Part shown: positions 34,213-43,701 of the stretch, one piece after another
Layout of the letters: every line of letters begins with the position of its first letter
How positions within the stretch are numbered: the first letter of the stretch is position 1
DNA from: Anderseniella sp963787895
Lineage (GTDB): Bacteria > Pseudomonadota > Alphaproteobacteria > Rhizobiales > Aestuariivirgaceae
Length of the DNA: 64,000 nt
Reading direction: 5' to 3'
Assembly (NCBI GenBank): GCA_963787895.1
Contig: CAWBEX010000004.1
Span: 1 to 64,000 of the forward strand
The notes under the pieces: generated by a model
Database searches by the model: none
What the model was told of the DNA's origin: nothing
The model's input: the letters and a program-made list of their open reading frames with translations, nothing else
Position numbers and translations under genes: made by a program

Positions 34213-35171
34213 GCATCTCCTTCTGTCTGGTTGCGCGACAACGCATCCATGACGGCCATGCGGGTGGCTACTCCCATCTCAACCTGTTCGCGGATAACCG
34301 ACTGCACTCCGTCGGCTACGATAGAGTCTATTTCCACTCCGCGGTTCATCGGACCAGGGTGCATGACAAGCGCTCCGGGCTTGGCAATTGCCAGCTTGCG
34401 CTGATCAAGCCCGAAGAAGTGGTAGTACTCTCGTCCTGACGGGATGAAGCTGCCGTTCATGCGCTCGGTTTGCAGGCGCAACATCATCACGACGTCAGCG
34501 CCCTTCAGACCTTCTTCCATGCTGGAAAATATCTCGGCCCCAAGATTTTCCGCTCCGGAAGGCAGCAAGGTTGACGGAGCAATCAGGCGCAGGCGCACAT
34601 TCATCTTCGATAGCAGCGCAATGTTGGAGCGCGCCACGCGTGAGTGCGCAACGTCGCCGCATATGGCAACGGTCAGGCCCTCAAGGCGCTTCAGGTGGCG
34701 CCGGATTGTCAGCGCGTCGAGCAGGGCTTGCGTGGGGTGTTCGTGCTGGCCGTCCCCGGCGTTGATCACGGCACATGACACCTTTTGGGCTAGCAGCTCA
34801 ACTGCACCGGATGACTGGTGCCGAACTATGAGCAGATGCGGGCGCATGGCATTCAGCGTCATGGCGGTGTCGAGTACGGTCTCGCCCTTGGCCAGGGAAG
34901 AAGCATTGACGGCCATGTTCAGCACATCAGCGCCCAGCCGTTTGCCTGCCAGCTCAAACGAACTTTGCGTGCGGGTGGAATTCTCGAAGAACAGGTTGAC
35001 CTGTGTAAGTCCCTTGAGCACTTTTGCGTGACTGTCGCCAGACCGGGTCCGGTTGGCATACTCGTCGGCCAGGTCCAGCAGCGCCACTATTTCAAAAGGA
35101 GAAAGGTCTGCGATGCCGAGCAGGTGCCGGCATTTGAGGATGGGCAGGGATGATGCGGTATTCTTTGCCAT
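34209..35171 (-). CDS. pyrB: Aspartate carbamoyltransferase catalytic subunit
   Basis: Condenses carbamoyl phosphate with aspartate, the committed step of pyrimidine synthesis. The carbamoyl-phosphate loop FFENSTRTQSSF and the HPTQALLD motif are intact, as is HPGPMNRGVEI near the end. The 320-residue length from ATG 35171 is standard; an upstream in-frame extension is rejected. The stop overlaps the pyrC-like start (ATGA). No pyrI regulatory gene is present, consistent with a PyrB-PyrC' complex. Confidence 0.95.
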   Translation of the reverse strand: MAKNTASSLPILKCRHLLGIADLSPFEIVALLDLADEYANRTRSGDSHAKVLKGLTQVNLFFENSTRTQSSFELAGKRLGADVLNMAVNASSLAKGETVLDTAMTLNAMRPHLLIVRHQSSGAVELLAQKVSCAVINAGDGQHEHPTQALLDALTIRRHLKRLEGLTVAICGDVAHSRVARSNIALLSKMNVRLRLIAPSTLLPSGAENLGAEIFSSMEEGLKGADVVMMLRLQTERMNGSFIPSGREYYHFFGLDQRKLAIAKPGALVMHPGPMNRGVEIDSIVADGVQSVIREQVEMGVATRMAVMDALSRNQTEGDA

Positions 35172-35255
35172 TAAAGGCGTGTCTATAGGCAGGCTTGGCC
35201 GGACGCGCAAGCTGCAATACCGAAAACTGGTTAGCACTGTGCACAGAATTCTCGC

Positions 35256-36197
35256 TTACACCCCGGCAAGCTGTTTGGCCCAGGTGATGAGAAAGGGCAG
35301 GGTGATCGCGGCTGCTAGGACCTGCGCTGTCAATATCAGGGCCATCAGAGGCGCATCGCCGCCCATTTTGCGCGCGAGGATATAGGCTGCCGCAGCGCTG
35401 GGAATGCCGCCCGCCACAATTGCCACCGCCTGCGGCAACCCATCAACACCCAGCAATTCGGTCCAGCCCCACATCAACGCGGGCATAAGCAGCAGTTTGA
35501 ATGCGGTTGCAGTCGCGATCGCGAGGCCGCCAGAGCGCAGTTCGCTGAAATACAGCCCGGCGCCGGCACTCAGCAAGGCGAGGGCAAGTGCGCCACGTCC
35601 AATCAGCTCAAATGTCTGTTCAAGTGGGTCAGCAAGACCCAGTCCGGTAGCATTGAGAATGATGCCAACGATGCTCGACAATACGAACGGATTGGTGATC
35701 AGCGATTTGCCAATGCTTGTGAGACTGGGGGGAGAGCCGGATGCGAATGCAGCCAGTGCTGACACTGCCCCCACATTCAGCAACGGTATCATGGCGGCCG
35801 CTGCCAGCGCGGCCAGCGCGATGCCTTGCGGGCCGAACACAAGCGGCATGATGGCCAGCGCCAGGAATGTATGCCACCGGGTAACACCCTGAAAGAAGCT
35901 GGTGTAGGCAGGTCCATCCATGGAAAGCATGTTCTGCAACGGTTTGCGCAATATCAGGATGAGCGCGTACATGCTCAAAATGGCAAGTATCATCGCAAGT
36001 GCCATGCGAAATACCGGTACGCCGGTGAAATCCGCCACGGCGATGGACTTCATCACGATGGCCGGAAACAGCACGTAATAGGCCAGATTGTCTATTGATG
36101 CCCATTGTTCCTGCCGGATCAGGCCAGTCTGCCGCAGCACAGTGCCGAGCGTGATGGTCAGAAAGACCGGCAGTAACGTAACAATGGTGTCATACAT
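35256..36197 (-). CDS. AEC-family transporter (auxin efflux carrier-like), copy 1
   Basis: A 313-residue integral membrane protein with about ten helices of the AEC family, whose bacterial members carry organic acids such as malate, malonate or other anions. The N-terminal LPVFLTITLGTVLRQTGLI and the broken helix at ITNPFVLSSIVGI are family features. It lies eight bases after a paralogue, so the two are probably one transcript. The substrate is unknown. Confidence 0.85.
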   Translation of the reverse strand: MYDTIVTLLPVFLTITLGTVLRQTGLIRQEQWASIDNLAYYVLFPAIVMKSIAVADFTGVPVFRMALAMILAILSMYALILILRKPLQNMLSMDGPAYTSFFQGVTRWHTFLALAIMPLVFGPQGIALAALAAAAMIPLLNVGAVSALAAFASGSPPSLTSIGKSLITNPFVLSSIVGIILNATGLGLADPLEQTFELIGRGALALALLSAGAGLYFSELRSGGLAIATATAFKLLLMPALMWGWTELLGVDGLPQAVAIVAGGIPSAAAAYILARKMGGDAPLMALILTAQVLAAAITLPFLITWAKQLAGV

Positions 36198-36204
36198 GAT
36201 TGTG

Positions 36205-37140
36205 TTACCAGGGCAGGTGCCGGGAAATCCAGATGATCAGCGGGATCGTGACGAAGGAGAGTACTGTCTGGACGGTTGCCGTAGCAGCATACAGTTCTGC
36301 ATCGCCGCCCATCGTCCTGGCCAGGACATACCCGTTCATGGCTGTTGGTACAGCAGCGCAAATCATCGCTGCCTCGAATGCAACGCCTTCCAGACCTGTC
36401 AAGTAGGACAACAGCACCACAAGCACCGGCGTCACCAAAAGTTTGGAGATAACGCCAATCCAGACCAGCAGGCTGGGTTTCAGGGCTGATTTCATACGCA
36501 GGCCGGCACCGACAGCCAACAGGCCCGCGCCCAGCGCAGCATTGCCCAGAAGGTCAAGTGATGTGGCTATTGGCTCCCAAAGGCCGAGGCCGGAGAGGTT
36601 GACGGCAAGCCCTGTCATCGCGCCCCAGATGATTGGATTGCGGATCACGATGCGCGAGATGTTGGCAAGGGTAGGGGTTTGACCGGTGCCAAATGCGGCC
36701 AGCACAACGATGTTCACCACATTGATGGGCGGCACCAGGATCGCCATGACGATTGCTGCGTAGGCTGCACCAGTTTCGCCGTATATCTTGAGAATGATGG
36801 CAAGCGCAATAAAGCCGTGAAATCTCGTGCCGGTCTGGAAGACGGTGGTGAACTCGGCATTCGACATGCCGCTGCGCGCGCTCAGCATGGGTTTGATCGC
36901 GAACATCAAGATCCACAATGAGGCTGTCATGGCGAGCATCGTCGTTGACAGTGGGCCAATGGGCAAACTGGCAAGATCCACCCGCGCCAGGGTGATGCAC
37001 AGGATTGCCGGGAAGAACAGCCAGAAACATGTCAGTTCCACTCCCCGCCAGTCATCCATCGGAATCAACCCGGTGCGGCGCGCGATGTTGCCTGCAACCA
37101 CAAGCAGGAAGATCGGCAGGATAGAGTTGAAGACTTCCAT
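36205..37140 (-). CDS. AEC-family transporter (auxin efflux carrier-like), copy 2
   Basis: A 311-residue paralogue of the neighbouring transporter, with the same start (LPIFLLVVAGNIARRTGLI) and the matching IRNPIIWGAMTGL break. The two proteins align throughout but differ at many positions, so the duplication is old. ATG 37140 lies 11 bases from the ruvX stop, suggesting co-transcription from ruvX. Confidence 0.85.
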   Translation of the reverse strand: MEVFNSILPIFLLVVAGNIARRTGLIPMDDWRGVELTCFWLFFPAILCITLARVDLASLPIGPLSTTMLAMTASLWILMFAIKPMLSARSGMSNAEFTTVFQTGTRFHGFIALAIILKIYGETGAAYAAIVMAILVPPINVVNIVVLAAFGTGQTPTLANISRIVIRNPIIWGAMTGLAVNLSGLGLWEPIATSLDLLGNAALGAGLLAVGAGLRMKSALKPSLLVWIGVISKLLVTPVLVVLLSYLTGLEGVAFEAAMICAAVPTAMNGYVLARTMGGDAELYAATATVQTVLSFVTIPLIIWISRHLPW

Positions 37141-37151
37141 GTGGTGCCGCC

Positions 37152-37643
37152 TCAGTCTGCCGGTAATGCCGGTGCAGCACCTGCCAGCCGGTCGAGTGCA
37201 CCTTGCAAAATCCAGGCAGCCGCGAGTTTGTCAATCAGTTCGGCGCGGCGGGCGCGGGAGCGGTCTGCCGCAATCAGCATGCGTTCCACAGCCGCGGTGG
37301 ACAGTCGCTCGTCCCATAGTGCAATTGGCAACTCAGTCAATTTCGCTAGATTGCGGGCAAAGGCATGCGTAGCCTGCACGCGCGGCCCATTGGTGCCATC
37401 CATGTTGATCGGCAGACCGAGAACAAACGCTGCCGCCTTTTCCTCGCCGGCAAACTTGATCAGCTGCGCAGCGTCCGTTGCAAACTTCGAGCGCTTGATG
37501 GTGAAGCGCGGAGAAGCAATTGTACGCAACGTATCTGAAACCGCCACTCCAATTGTCTTGCTGCCCAGATCCAGGCCAATCAGAGACCCACGGTCATCCA
37601 GTGTCGTACGCAGCTCGTCGAGGTTTGAAAGAATACATCCCAT
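37152..37643 (-). CDS. ruvX: Putative Holliday junction resolvase / pre-16S rRNA nuclease RuvX (YqgF)
   Basis: RNase H-like nuclease needed for 16S rRNA 5' maturation in E. coli. The first catalytic aspartate is in LIGLDLGSKTIGVAVSD. GLPINMDG and the LWDERLSTAAVER motif follow. From ATG 37643 the protein has 163 residues, the usual size. The frame extends upstream to 37703, but that would overlap poorly with the divergent hydrolase promoter region. It is divergent from the UPF0173 gene. Confidence 0.88.
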   Translation of the reverse strand: MGCILSNLDELRTTLDDRGSLIGLDLGSKTIGVAVSDTLRTIASPRFTIKRSKFATDAAQLIKFAGEEKAAAFVLGLPINMDGTNGPRVQATHAFARNLAKLTELPIALWDERLSTAAVERMLIAADRSRARRAELIDKLAAAWILQGALDRLAGAAPALPAD

Positions 37644-37725
37644 CTGAACTGCTTTAAGGCTTGAAACCGTGGGGCGCAAACGCTTCCATGGAACATCTGT
37701 CATGCAATGCGGAAAGGATTGTCAA

Positions 37726-38415
37726 ATGAAGGTCACCTGGTTCGGTCATTCAGCATTCAGGGTCGAGTTCGAAGACACGGTAATCCTGATTGACCCGTTT
37801 CTGTCCGGCTCGCCAACTTTCGAAGGCAGTGTTGAGAAGGCTGCTGCCGGTTGCACTCACGTCGTTTTGACCCATGGCCATGATGATCACATTGGCGACA
37901 CGGTAGATATCTGCAAGGCTACAGGTGCGACATTGATTGCGGTCTATGAACTTGCTGCCTACCTGCATGAGCAAGGTGTTGAAAAATTTGATCCCACCAA
38001 CACCGGTGGTGCTGTGTACCACAAGGATTTCATCTGCACGTTTGTGCGCGCCGACCATTCATCCTCGTCAAACGGGGTCTATCTGGGCAATCCGTGCGGT
38101 GTCATCATTCGTCCCCACAAGTCTGAGAAACCGCTTTATCACATGGGCGACACTGCCATCTTCAGCGACATGGGGCTGATCGGGCGGTTGCATGCACCGG
38201 CAATCGGCATTGTGCCGATTGGTGACCGTTTCACCATGAACCCGATAACGGCTGCCATGGCATGCCGGAATTTCTTCAATTTTGAAACCATCATTCCGTG
38301 CCACTACGGCACCTTTCCGTTGCTTGTGCCGGATGCTGATGCATTCCTGACTGCAATGGAAAAGGACGCTCAAAAGGTCAAGGTACCTTTCATAGGCCAA
38401 ACGCTCGAACTTTGA
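37726..38415 (+). CDS. UPF0173 metal-dependent hydrolase (metallo-beta-lactamase fold)
   Basis: A 229-residue cytoplasmic hydrolase of the UPF0173 group. Metal ligands are visible in LTHGHDDHIGDT near residue 50. The MKVTWFGHSAFRVEF start and the HYGTFPLL end are characteristic. ATG 37726 follows GGAAAGGATTGTCAA. The physiological substrate is unknown. It is the first of a plus-strand run leading to gatC and gatA. Confidence 0.9.
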   Translation: MKVTWFGHSAFRVEFEDTVILIDPFLSGSPTFEGSVEKAAAGCTHVVLTHGHDDHIGDTVDICKATGATLIAVYELAAYLHEQGVEKFDPTNTGGAVYHKDFICTFVRADHSSSSNGVYLGNPCGVIIRPHKSEKPLYHMGDTAIFSDMGLIGRLHAPAIGIVPIGDRFTMNPITAAMACRNFFNFETIIPCHYGTFPLLVPDADAFLTAMEKDAQKVKVPFIGQTLEL

Positions 38416-38509
38416 ACCGAATTCTGCATGCTGGCCATCAGGCATTGCGGGGCAGGGTTGTGGATGGTATCACGCATCGAAAATCAGCGCTTATCCGGAG
38501 ATAGTTTTC

Positions 38510-38797
38510 ATGTCTGTTGATCAGGCAACCGTGCGCCGCATCGCCCGACTGGCCCGCATTCGCATTTCAGAAAACGAAGTGCCGAAGCTCGAGGGCGAGC
38601 TGAACCGCATTCTCGAATGGGTGGAAATGCTGGGCGAGGTTGATACCGAGAACGTCGAACCCATGACGGCCGTTGTGGACACCAGCATGCGTTTGCGGGA
38701 TGACAAGGTAACCGATGGCGGCTACCCGCAACGTGTGACCGGCAATGCGCCTGCGGGTGAGGACAACTTCTACATGGTTCCCAAAGTTGTCGAGTAA
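38510..38797 (+). CDS. gatC: Aspartyl/glutamyl-tRNA amidotransferase subunit C
   Basis: Small (95-residue) subunit that stabilises GatA in the GatCAB complex, which converts Glu-tRNA(Gln) and Asp-tRNA(Asn) to the amidated forms. The start VDQATVRRIARLARI and the end GEDNFYMVPKVVE are typical. ATG 38510 is preceded by CCGGAG. gatA follows 48 bases later; gatB is not in the window. Confidence 0.95.
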   Translation: MSVDQATVRRIARLARIRISENEVPKLEGELNRILEWVEMLGEVDTENVEPMTAVVDTSMRLRDDKVTDGGYPQRVTGNAPAGEDNFYMVPKVVE

Positions 38798-38845
38798 GCG
38801 GTGTGCGGCTCCCTTCAGTGTATTTCAAGAAAATCTGGTAACTAT

Positions 38846-40327
38846 ATGTCTGAATTGACAAAAATGACTATCGCGCAAGCGCGTGCAGCCCTTGCCAAGG
38901 GTGAATTCAAGGCCGTCGAGCTGACCGGGGCCTACATCAAGGCTATGGAAAGTGCCCGCTCGCTCAATGCCTACATCGTTGAAACGCCGGAAAAGGCCCT
39001 GGATATGGCGAGCGCCAGCGACCAGCGCTATGCACGCGGTGAAGCAGGTGCACTGGAAGGCATTCCGCTCGGCATCAAGGATCTTTTCGGCACCGAAGGT
39101 GTGCATACGCAGGCCTGCAGCCACATCCTGGACAAGTTCAAGCCGCCTTACGAGTTTACTGCAACAGCCAATTTGTGGGCCGATGGCGCTGTTATGCTTG
39201 GCAAGCTCAATATGGATGAGTTCGCCATGGGCTCGTCCAACGAGACCTCATATTACGGACCGGTAAAGAACCCCTGGCGGGCCAACGGTGCAAATGCCGA
39301 CCTGGTTCCGGGAGGATCGTCAGGCGGGTCTGCAGCCGCTGTTGCAGCGAATATCTGTGCTGGCGCGACTGCCACGGATACCGGCGGTTCGATTCGCCAG
39401 CCTGCGGCGTTCACAGGCACAGTCGGTATCAAGCCCACATATGGCCGGGTATCGCGCTGGGGCATCGTGGCTTTTGCATCTTCTCTCGATCAGGCTGGCC
39501 CGATTGCGCGTGACGTGCGCGATGCTGCAATCCTGCTGAAGTCCATGGCAAGTGTGGACCTCAAGGACACAACGTCAGTGGACATTGAAGTGCCCGACTA
39601 TGAGGCTTCGCTTGGCAAATCGGTAAAGGGGATGAAGATCGGTATCCCGGACGAATACCGCATGGACGGTATGCCGGGTGAAATTGACCAGCTGTGGCAG
39701 AACGGAATTGACTGGTTGAAGGATGCAGGTGCTGAGATTGTCAGGATTTCGCTGCCTCATACCAAGTATGCCTTGCCTGCATATTACATCGTTGCACCGG
39801 CTGAAGCGTCGTCAAACCTGGCTCGCTATGACGGTGTGCGCTATGGCCTTCGCGTCCCTGGCGACGACATCGTCTCCATGTACGAGAACACGCGTGCAGA
39901 GGGTTTTGGCACGGAAGTCCGCCGCCGCATCATGATAGGAACTTATGTGCTTTCGGCGGGCTATTACGACGCCTATTATGTGAAGGCCCAGAAGGTCCGT
40001 ACCTTGATCAAGCGCGATTTTGAGATGGCGTTCGCTGATGGGGTTGATGCAATCCTGACACCCGCAACACCTTCTGCGGCGTTCGGTATTGCAGATCAGG
40101 ACATGGCGGCTGACCCGGTGAAGATGTACCTGAATGACATCTTTACGGTCACCGTGAACATGGCAGGTCTGCCCGGCATTGCAGTGCCGGCGGGTCTGGA
40201 TTCAAAAGGTCTGCCATTGGGTTTGCAGCTGATCGGCCGGCCTTTCGATGAGGCGACATTGTTCCAGCTTGGCAAGGTGATCGAGGTTCAGGCTGGCAGA
40301 TTCGAACCCGGCAACTGGTGGGGCTGA
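38846..40327 (+). CDS. gatA: Aspartyl/glutamyl-tRNA amidotransferase subunit A
   Basis: Amidase subunit that releases ammonia from glutamine for GatB. The amidase signature is complete: catalytic lysine in PLGIKDLF, the serine loop VPGGSSGGSAAAVAA, and TDTGGSIRQPAAF with the nucleophilic serine. The 493 residues from ATG 38846 are standard; the frame extends 15 codons upstream without a good start. It is co-transcribed with gatC. Presence of GatCAB implies that the organism lacks or only partly relies on glutaminyl-/asparaginyl-tRNA synthetases. Confidence 0.96.
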   Translation: MSELTKMTIAQARAALAKGEFKAVELTGAYIKAMESARSLNAYIVETPEKALDMASASDQRYARGEAGALEGIPLGIKDLFGTEGVHTQACSHILDKFKPPYEFTATANLWADGAVMLGKLNMDEFAMGSSNETSYYGPVKNPWRANGANADLVPGGSSGGSAAAVAANICAGATATDTGGSIRQPAAFTGTVGIKPTYGRVSRWGIVAFASSLDQAGPIARDVRDAAILLKSMASVDLKDTTSVDIEVPDYEASLGKSVKGMKIGIPDEYRMDGMPGEIDQLWQNGIDWLKDAGAEIVRISLPHTKYALPAYYIVAPAEASSNLARYDGVRYGLRVPGDDIVSMYENTRAEGFGTEVRRRIMIGTYVLSAGYYDAYYVKAQKVRTLIKRDFEMAFADGVDAILTPATPSAAFGIADQDMAADPVKMYLNDIFTVTVNMAGLPGIAVPAGLDSKGLPLGLQLIGRPFDEATLFQLGKVIEVQAGRFEPGNWWG

Positions 40328-40410
40328 GTTGTCTGCGGTAGGTCAATACTGTATAGACGGCGAGATTCGGACGGGGCGGCACCATCAATACAAACAGGTC
40401 TGAGGTTTTC

Positions 40411-40809
40411 ATGATTTTCAGTTATGTGAGGTATCCCTTCGCCGTTGCTTTGCTGGCAGGAGTTTTGCTGTTTTCGCCCGGAACGCCTGTTGGTGTTGGC
40501 CATGCCTATGCGGGCAAGTGCGACACGCTGGCGAGTGAATTCAAGCGGCGGGGCAAGCCCAGCTTCCTGCGGGTCGTAAACAAGAACCGCTCACTGGCGA
40601 ACTACTTCAACTCGACATTAAAGCGATTGCGTGCCGGTTCAACTCCCACCACGGCGGAAATTCGCAAGGCCTACAATCGCACACAGAAATCCTGCTCCAC
40701 CGGCAAATGCCGTTCCGACGCCAAGGCCATTTACAATGCGTCGCTGAAACTGCATGCCTATAATCGCAGATGGGCACGGTCAGGTTGTTCCGGAACGCTG
40801 GGCACATAA
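40411..40809 (+). CDS. Small secreted protein with four cysteines
   Basis: A 132-residue protein with an N-terminal signal peptide (about 1-34, hydrophobic AVALLAGVLLF then cleavage near AYAG). The mature part is basic, with cysteines in GKCDTL, KSCSTGKCRS and SGCSGT, allowing two disulfides in the periplasm. I do not recognise the family. It stands between gatA and a small membrane protein gene, with no clear operon partner. Confidence 0.7.
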   Translation: MIFSYVRYPFAVALLAGVLLFSPGTPVGVGHAYAGKCDTLASEFKRRGKPSFLRVVNKNRSLANYFNSTLKRLRAGSTPTTAEIRKAYNRTQKSCSTGKCRSDAKAIYNASLKLHAYNRRWARSGCSGTLGT

Positions 40810-40851
40810 CACCGCATTCAGACAGGATCTGCTGTAGGAAATGGTAGCGAC

Positions 40852-41109
40852 ATGACTGGCAATCTGAGTGATCGACCGTTTCTGCATCTGCTCATGAAGA
40901 TCATGCGCATCATGTTGTGGGGCTGCATCGTCAGCTTGTTCGTTGTAGGCGGCGCCATCTGGTACAGTGTCACGAGTGTCCAGGGCCGGGCTTATGAACA
41001 GTTCACAAGCGGTGACACGATGTTGTTTTCATTTATTGCCGGTTTGATTGTGCTATCGGCGCTACTGCTGTTCGGCGTATCGCGAATGCTTTCCAACGCA
41101 TCAAGATGA
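40852..41109 (+). CDS. Small two-helix membrane protein
   Basis: An 85-residue protein with two hydrophobic helices (about residues 20-40 and 57-77) separated by a polar loop. The family is not recognised. ATG 40852 follows GGAAATGGTAGCGAC. Its end overlaps the convergent M48 peptidase end by nine bases. Confidence 0.65.
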   Translation: MTGNLSDRPFLHLLMKIMRIMLWGCIVSLFVVGGAIWYSVTSVQGRAYEQFTSGDTMLFSFIAGLIVLSALLLFGVSRMLSNASR

Positions 41110-42237
41110 GCTGCAGATATTCTTGAGTGCCTGCCATTCGGCAGCGCTGATGAGAGGTGGTTGTGTTCCGCCGACCCTGGGTGTGATGTTGTCGAGGCGT
41201 TCTTGCGTGCCGGGGTGAGTGGAGAACAGGTCTGTCAGAGGTTCAATCCGCTTTGACAGGCTGCTGGTATCGTCATCCTTGCCGGTGCCGGGTTTGACCT
41301 TGTTGCTTCGTTTCAGCAGGCGGGCAAAGAATGACTTGAGCCCGCCAGCATCGACGTTGGATTTTTCCATAATCTCCACAGCATATTTGTCAGCTTCTGC
41401 TTCTGCGCTTCGGCTGTAGCGCAGCACCGCCAGAATGCCTGCGATGCTTCCTATGGTTTCTGATCCCTGGCCGCCGGTGAAAATGGACAGAAACATTTGC
41501 AGCCCATAGACACGCACTATTGCAGCTTCGGGGTGTTTCAAGGCAACGTGCCCTAATTCGTGCGCCAATACTCCTGCGACCTCGTCTGCTGTTTCGGCGT
41601 TTTCGATGAGACCGGCGCTGAACACCATGCGCCCACCGGGAAGTGCGAATGCATTGACCAGCTTCTTGCCATCGGGTTGCTTGATGTCGAATACACGAAT
41701 CGAGAATGTGGGCGGGTTATCCGTGCCAGATGCAATGCGCCGCGCAATGGCGTTCAGCGCATCAGTGCCGGTTTTCGCGTCACAGCGCTTCGCGGTTTTG
41801 ATGACCGATTTCTCAAGTCCATCCGCGAATGTGTTGACCATCTTGTCCGGCAACATTCCGGCTAGCAAGGAAGGGGCGATTGCCAGTGTGCCATAGCCAA
41901 CTGCGCCGAGTACCAGCACCGCTGCCAATGAGACACCTGCACCGCGCAGAAAGCGCCGCTTGTGGGCTTTCACAATGGATGGCGCTGAGGTGAGTATCTT
42001 GTCTGCGGTCTCGCCTTCCGGAATGGTCAGCCGGCTGCCGTGGTCCCCGGTGCGCTTCAACCTCAGCGCTTGTCCGGGCTTGCCGCCTGAAACCAGCTCA
42101 ACGCCGGAGACCGGCCACTCAATATCGGGTTGTGCATTTCGTGAGATGACAAGTTTGTCACGCACAATACGCACAAAAACCAGATAACCGGCTGCCGATG
42201 TTCCGTCGAAGTATTCGGCATTGTGAAGCTGTGCCAT
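41101..42237 (-). CDS. M48-family zinc metallopeptidase
   Basis: A 378-residue membrane-associated peptidase. The zinc motif HELGHVALKH lies near residue 226 and the third ligand glutamate in SAEAEADKYAVEIM. A hydrophobic segment (about residues 95-125) separates an N-terminal domain from the catalytic part, which faces the periplasm by analogy with BepA/HtpX-type enzymes. It starts three bases after the DUF898 gene stop. This DUF898-M48 pairing recurs in proteobacteria. Confidence 0.87.
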   Translation of the reverse strand: MAQLHNAEYFDGTSAAGYLVFVRIVRDKLVISRNAQPDIEWPVSGVELVSGGKPGQALRLKRTGDHGSRLTIPEGETADKILTSAPSIVKAHKRRFLRGAGVSLAAVLVLGAVGYGTLAIAPSLLAGMLPDKMVNTFADGLEKSVIKTAKRCDAKTGTDALNAIARRIASGTDNPPTFSIRVFDIKQPDGKKLVNAFALPGGRMVFSAGLIENAETADEVAGVLAHELGHVALKHPEAAIVRVYGLQMFLSIFTGGQGSETIGSIAGILAVLRYSRSAEAEADKYAVEIMEKSNVDAGGLKSFFARLLKRSNKVKPGTGKDDDTSSLSKRIEPLTDLFSTHPGTQERLDNITPRVGGTQPPLISAAEWQALKNICSSS

Positions 42238-42240
42238 GGT

Positions 42241-43404
42241 TCAGAATGCGTCCAGGTCGAGCGCATCGATCAGACCTTCGCCACGGCTGTCAATTTGCGC
42301 CTGTGATTGCCTGATGGCCGTAAAGTCAATTGCCCCTTCGACGTTAAGCCGGTCTGTGAAATAACGCATGACTCTTTGTTCCACAAATGGTTGGGCAATG
42401 CCCAGTGTGAGGATTACCAGTGCGAGGTTGCCCAGCCACAATGCAACCAGACTCCAGGCTGTCGCATTGAAGGTGAAGCTTGCACCTGGAAATCGTGTGT
42501 ACTCGGCAAAGACGTTGAGTTCCTTGGCTGTATAGAATGACCAGATGACGGACCTGAGCGTTGCGAATAAAAGCAGGAACATGAAGGTTGCGATCACGAT
42601 GCCTATCGCCACCAGAATTTTCTTGTAGCTCGGTTCGCCCGATCCGGCATCGAGCGATTTCATGAGCGTTTCCAGGTTGTCAAAGGCACCGGCTGTATAG
42701 AGCCCAACAACTATGCCGATGAGAGCCAGATAAGCAAAGAGTGTCAGAAACCAGCAAATCGCGAAGCGCTTGTACAGCGGGCCGGCGCGGCCGGAAAAGC
42801 TGAACGGAGTGTTGCCGAAGCGCATGTCGTTTGTCATTTGCTCGCTGAGGATCAGGTTCATTGCCGGTTGCGACCAGCCAGCCGTCATGGGGCTCAGCAG
42901 GAGCGCGCCGAAATATTTGCCGCTATAGGCCATGGCTGAACCGGGCAGGGCGCCTCTGATGCCGCGCCAGAGCGTACGGGACAACCGGTATCGGCGGGCC
43001 CGGTAGATTGCAAATCCGTACAAGGTCAGCAGTGCAAAGGTTATCACCATCTGGAATACGGTCAGAGCGGGGCTTTCTGGCCCATAATAAATCGCCAGGC
43101 CGGTTGCAATAACGGCCAACGGCACAAACAGAAGCAGCATTATGACGAGGAAGCCAAAAAACAGTTCCTTGCCGGTGCCAGTGTATTCCAACGGCTCGTC
43201 GTTTATATGCACGCTTGACCATATGTGGCGGCGCACCCGTGTTTTGGCCCAAAACCGGTAGAACCAAAGCGTCACCAGGTTCAGCAGAAAATTGGTAATG
43301 GCGATGGAAGCCAATCCGGGTTGGTTGACGTATTTCAGGTTGACCGGTTCGGCACTGCCTGACGGTTTCAAGCCATCGCCGCTGCCTGTTTGTGGAGGCT
43401 CCAT
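42241..43404 (-). CDS. DUF898 (YjgN) family membrane protein
   Basis: A 387-residue multi-pass membrane protein. After a short cytoplasmic start it has the family pattern of repeated pairs of helices, with the conserved LVTLWFYRFWAKTRVRR-type and RARRYRLSRTLWRG-type basic loops. ATG 43404 (GGGA upstream) is preferred over an upstream GTG, which would add 35 unlikely residues. It is coupled to the M48 peptidase gene three bases downstream; the two may act together, but no function is established. Confidence 0.83.
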   Translation of the reverse strand: MEPPQTGSGDGLKPSGSAEPVNLKYVNQPGLASIAITNFLLNLVTLWFYRFWAKTRVRRHIWSSVHINDEPLEYTGTGKELFFGFLVIMLLLFVPLAVIATGLAIYYGPESPALTVFQMVITFALLTLYGFAIYRARRYRLSRTLWRGIRGALPGSAMAYSGKYFGALLLSPMTAGWSQPAMNLILSEQMTNDMRFGNTPFSFSGRAGPLYKRFAICWFLTLFAYLALIGIVVGLYTAGAFDNLETLMKSLDAGSGEPSYKKILVAIGIVIATFMFLLLFATLRSVIWSFYTAKELNVFAEYTRFPGASFTFNATAWSLVALWLGNLALVILTLGIAQPFVEQRVMRYFTDRLNVEGAIDFTAIRQSQAQIDSRGEGLIDALDLDAF

Positions 43405-43701
43405 GAGCTGTGGATTCCCGAAAAGTTTTGACCTTGCGAAAACGTGCACGTGAATCGCACTACGGGAAGATAACCGCATGATTTGGTGTGCGCCAGTGCG
43501 GACACACACATTGTTGCAAATATGTCACACTCTTCGGAAATCTGACTGGCGGGCACCTTGGTGCCACAATCGCGCTCGAATTCGGCATATAACAGTGAGA
43601 TACCTGATTTGGAGTTATTCAGTCGCTGAAGGCCAAAAGTGGTTCAGCAGCGTGGGTTTTTTCCAGCTTGTAGATTGGTTTCAGGGGCGGATTGAGAGAA
43701 T

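Noticed and set aside
43510..43701. Possible attenuator or riboswitch before ilvD
   Set aside because: Only a six-base hairpin is present; no run of branched-chain codons, T-box or terminator pair was seen.
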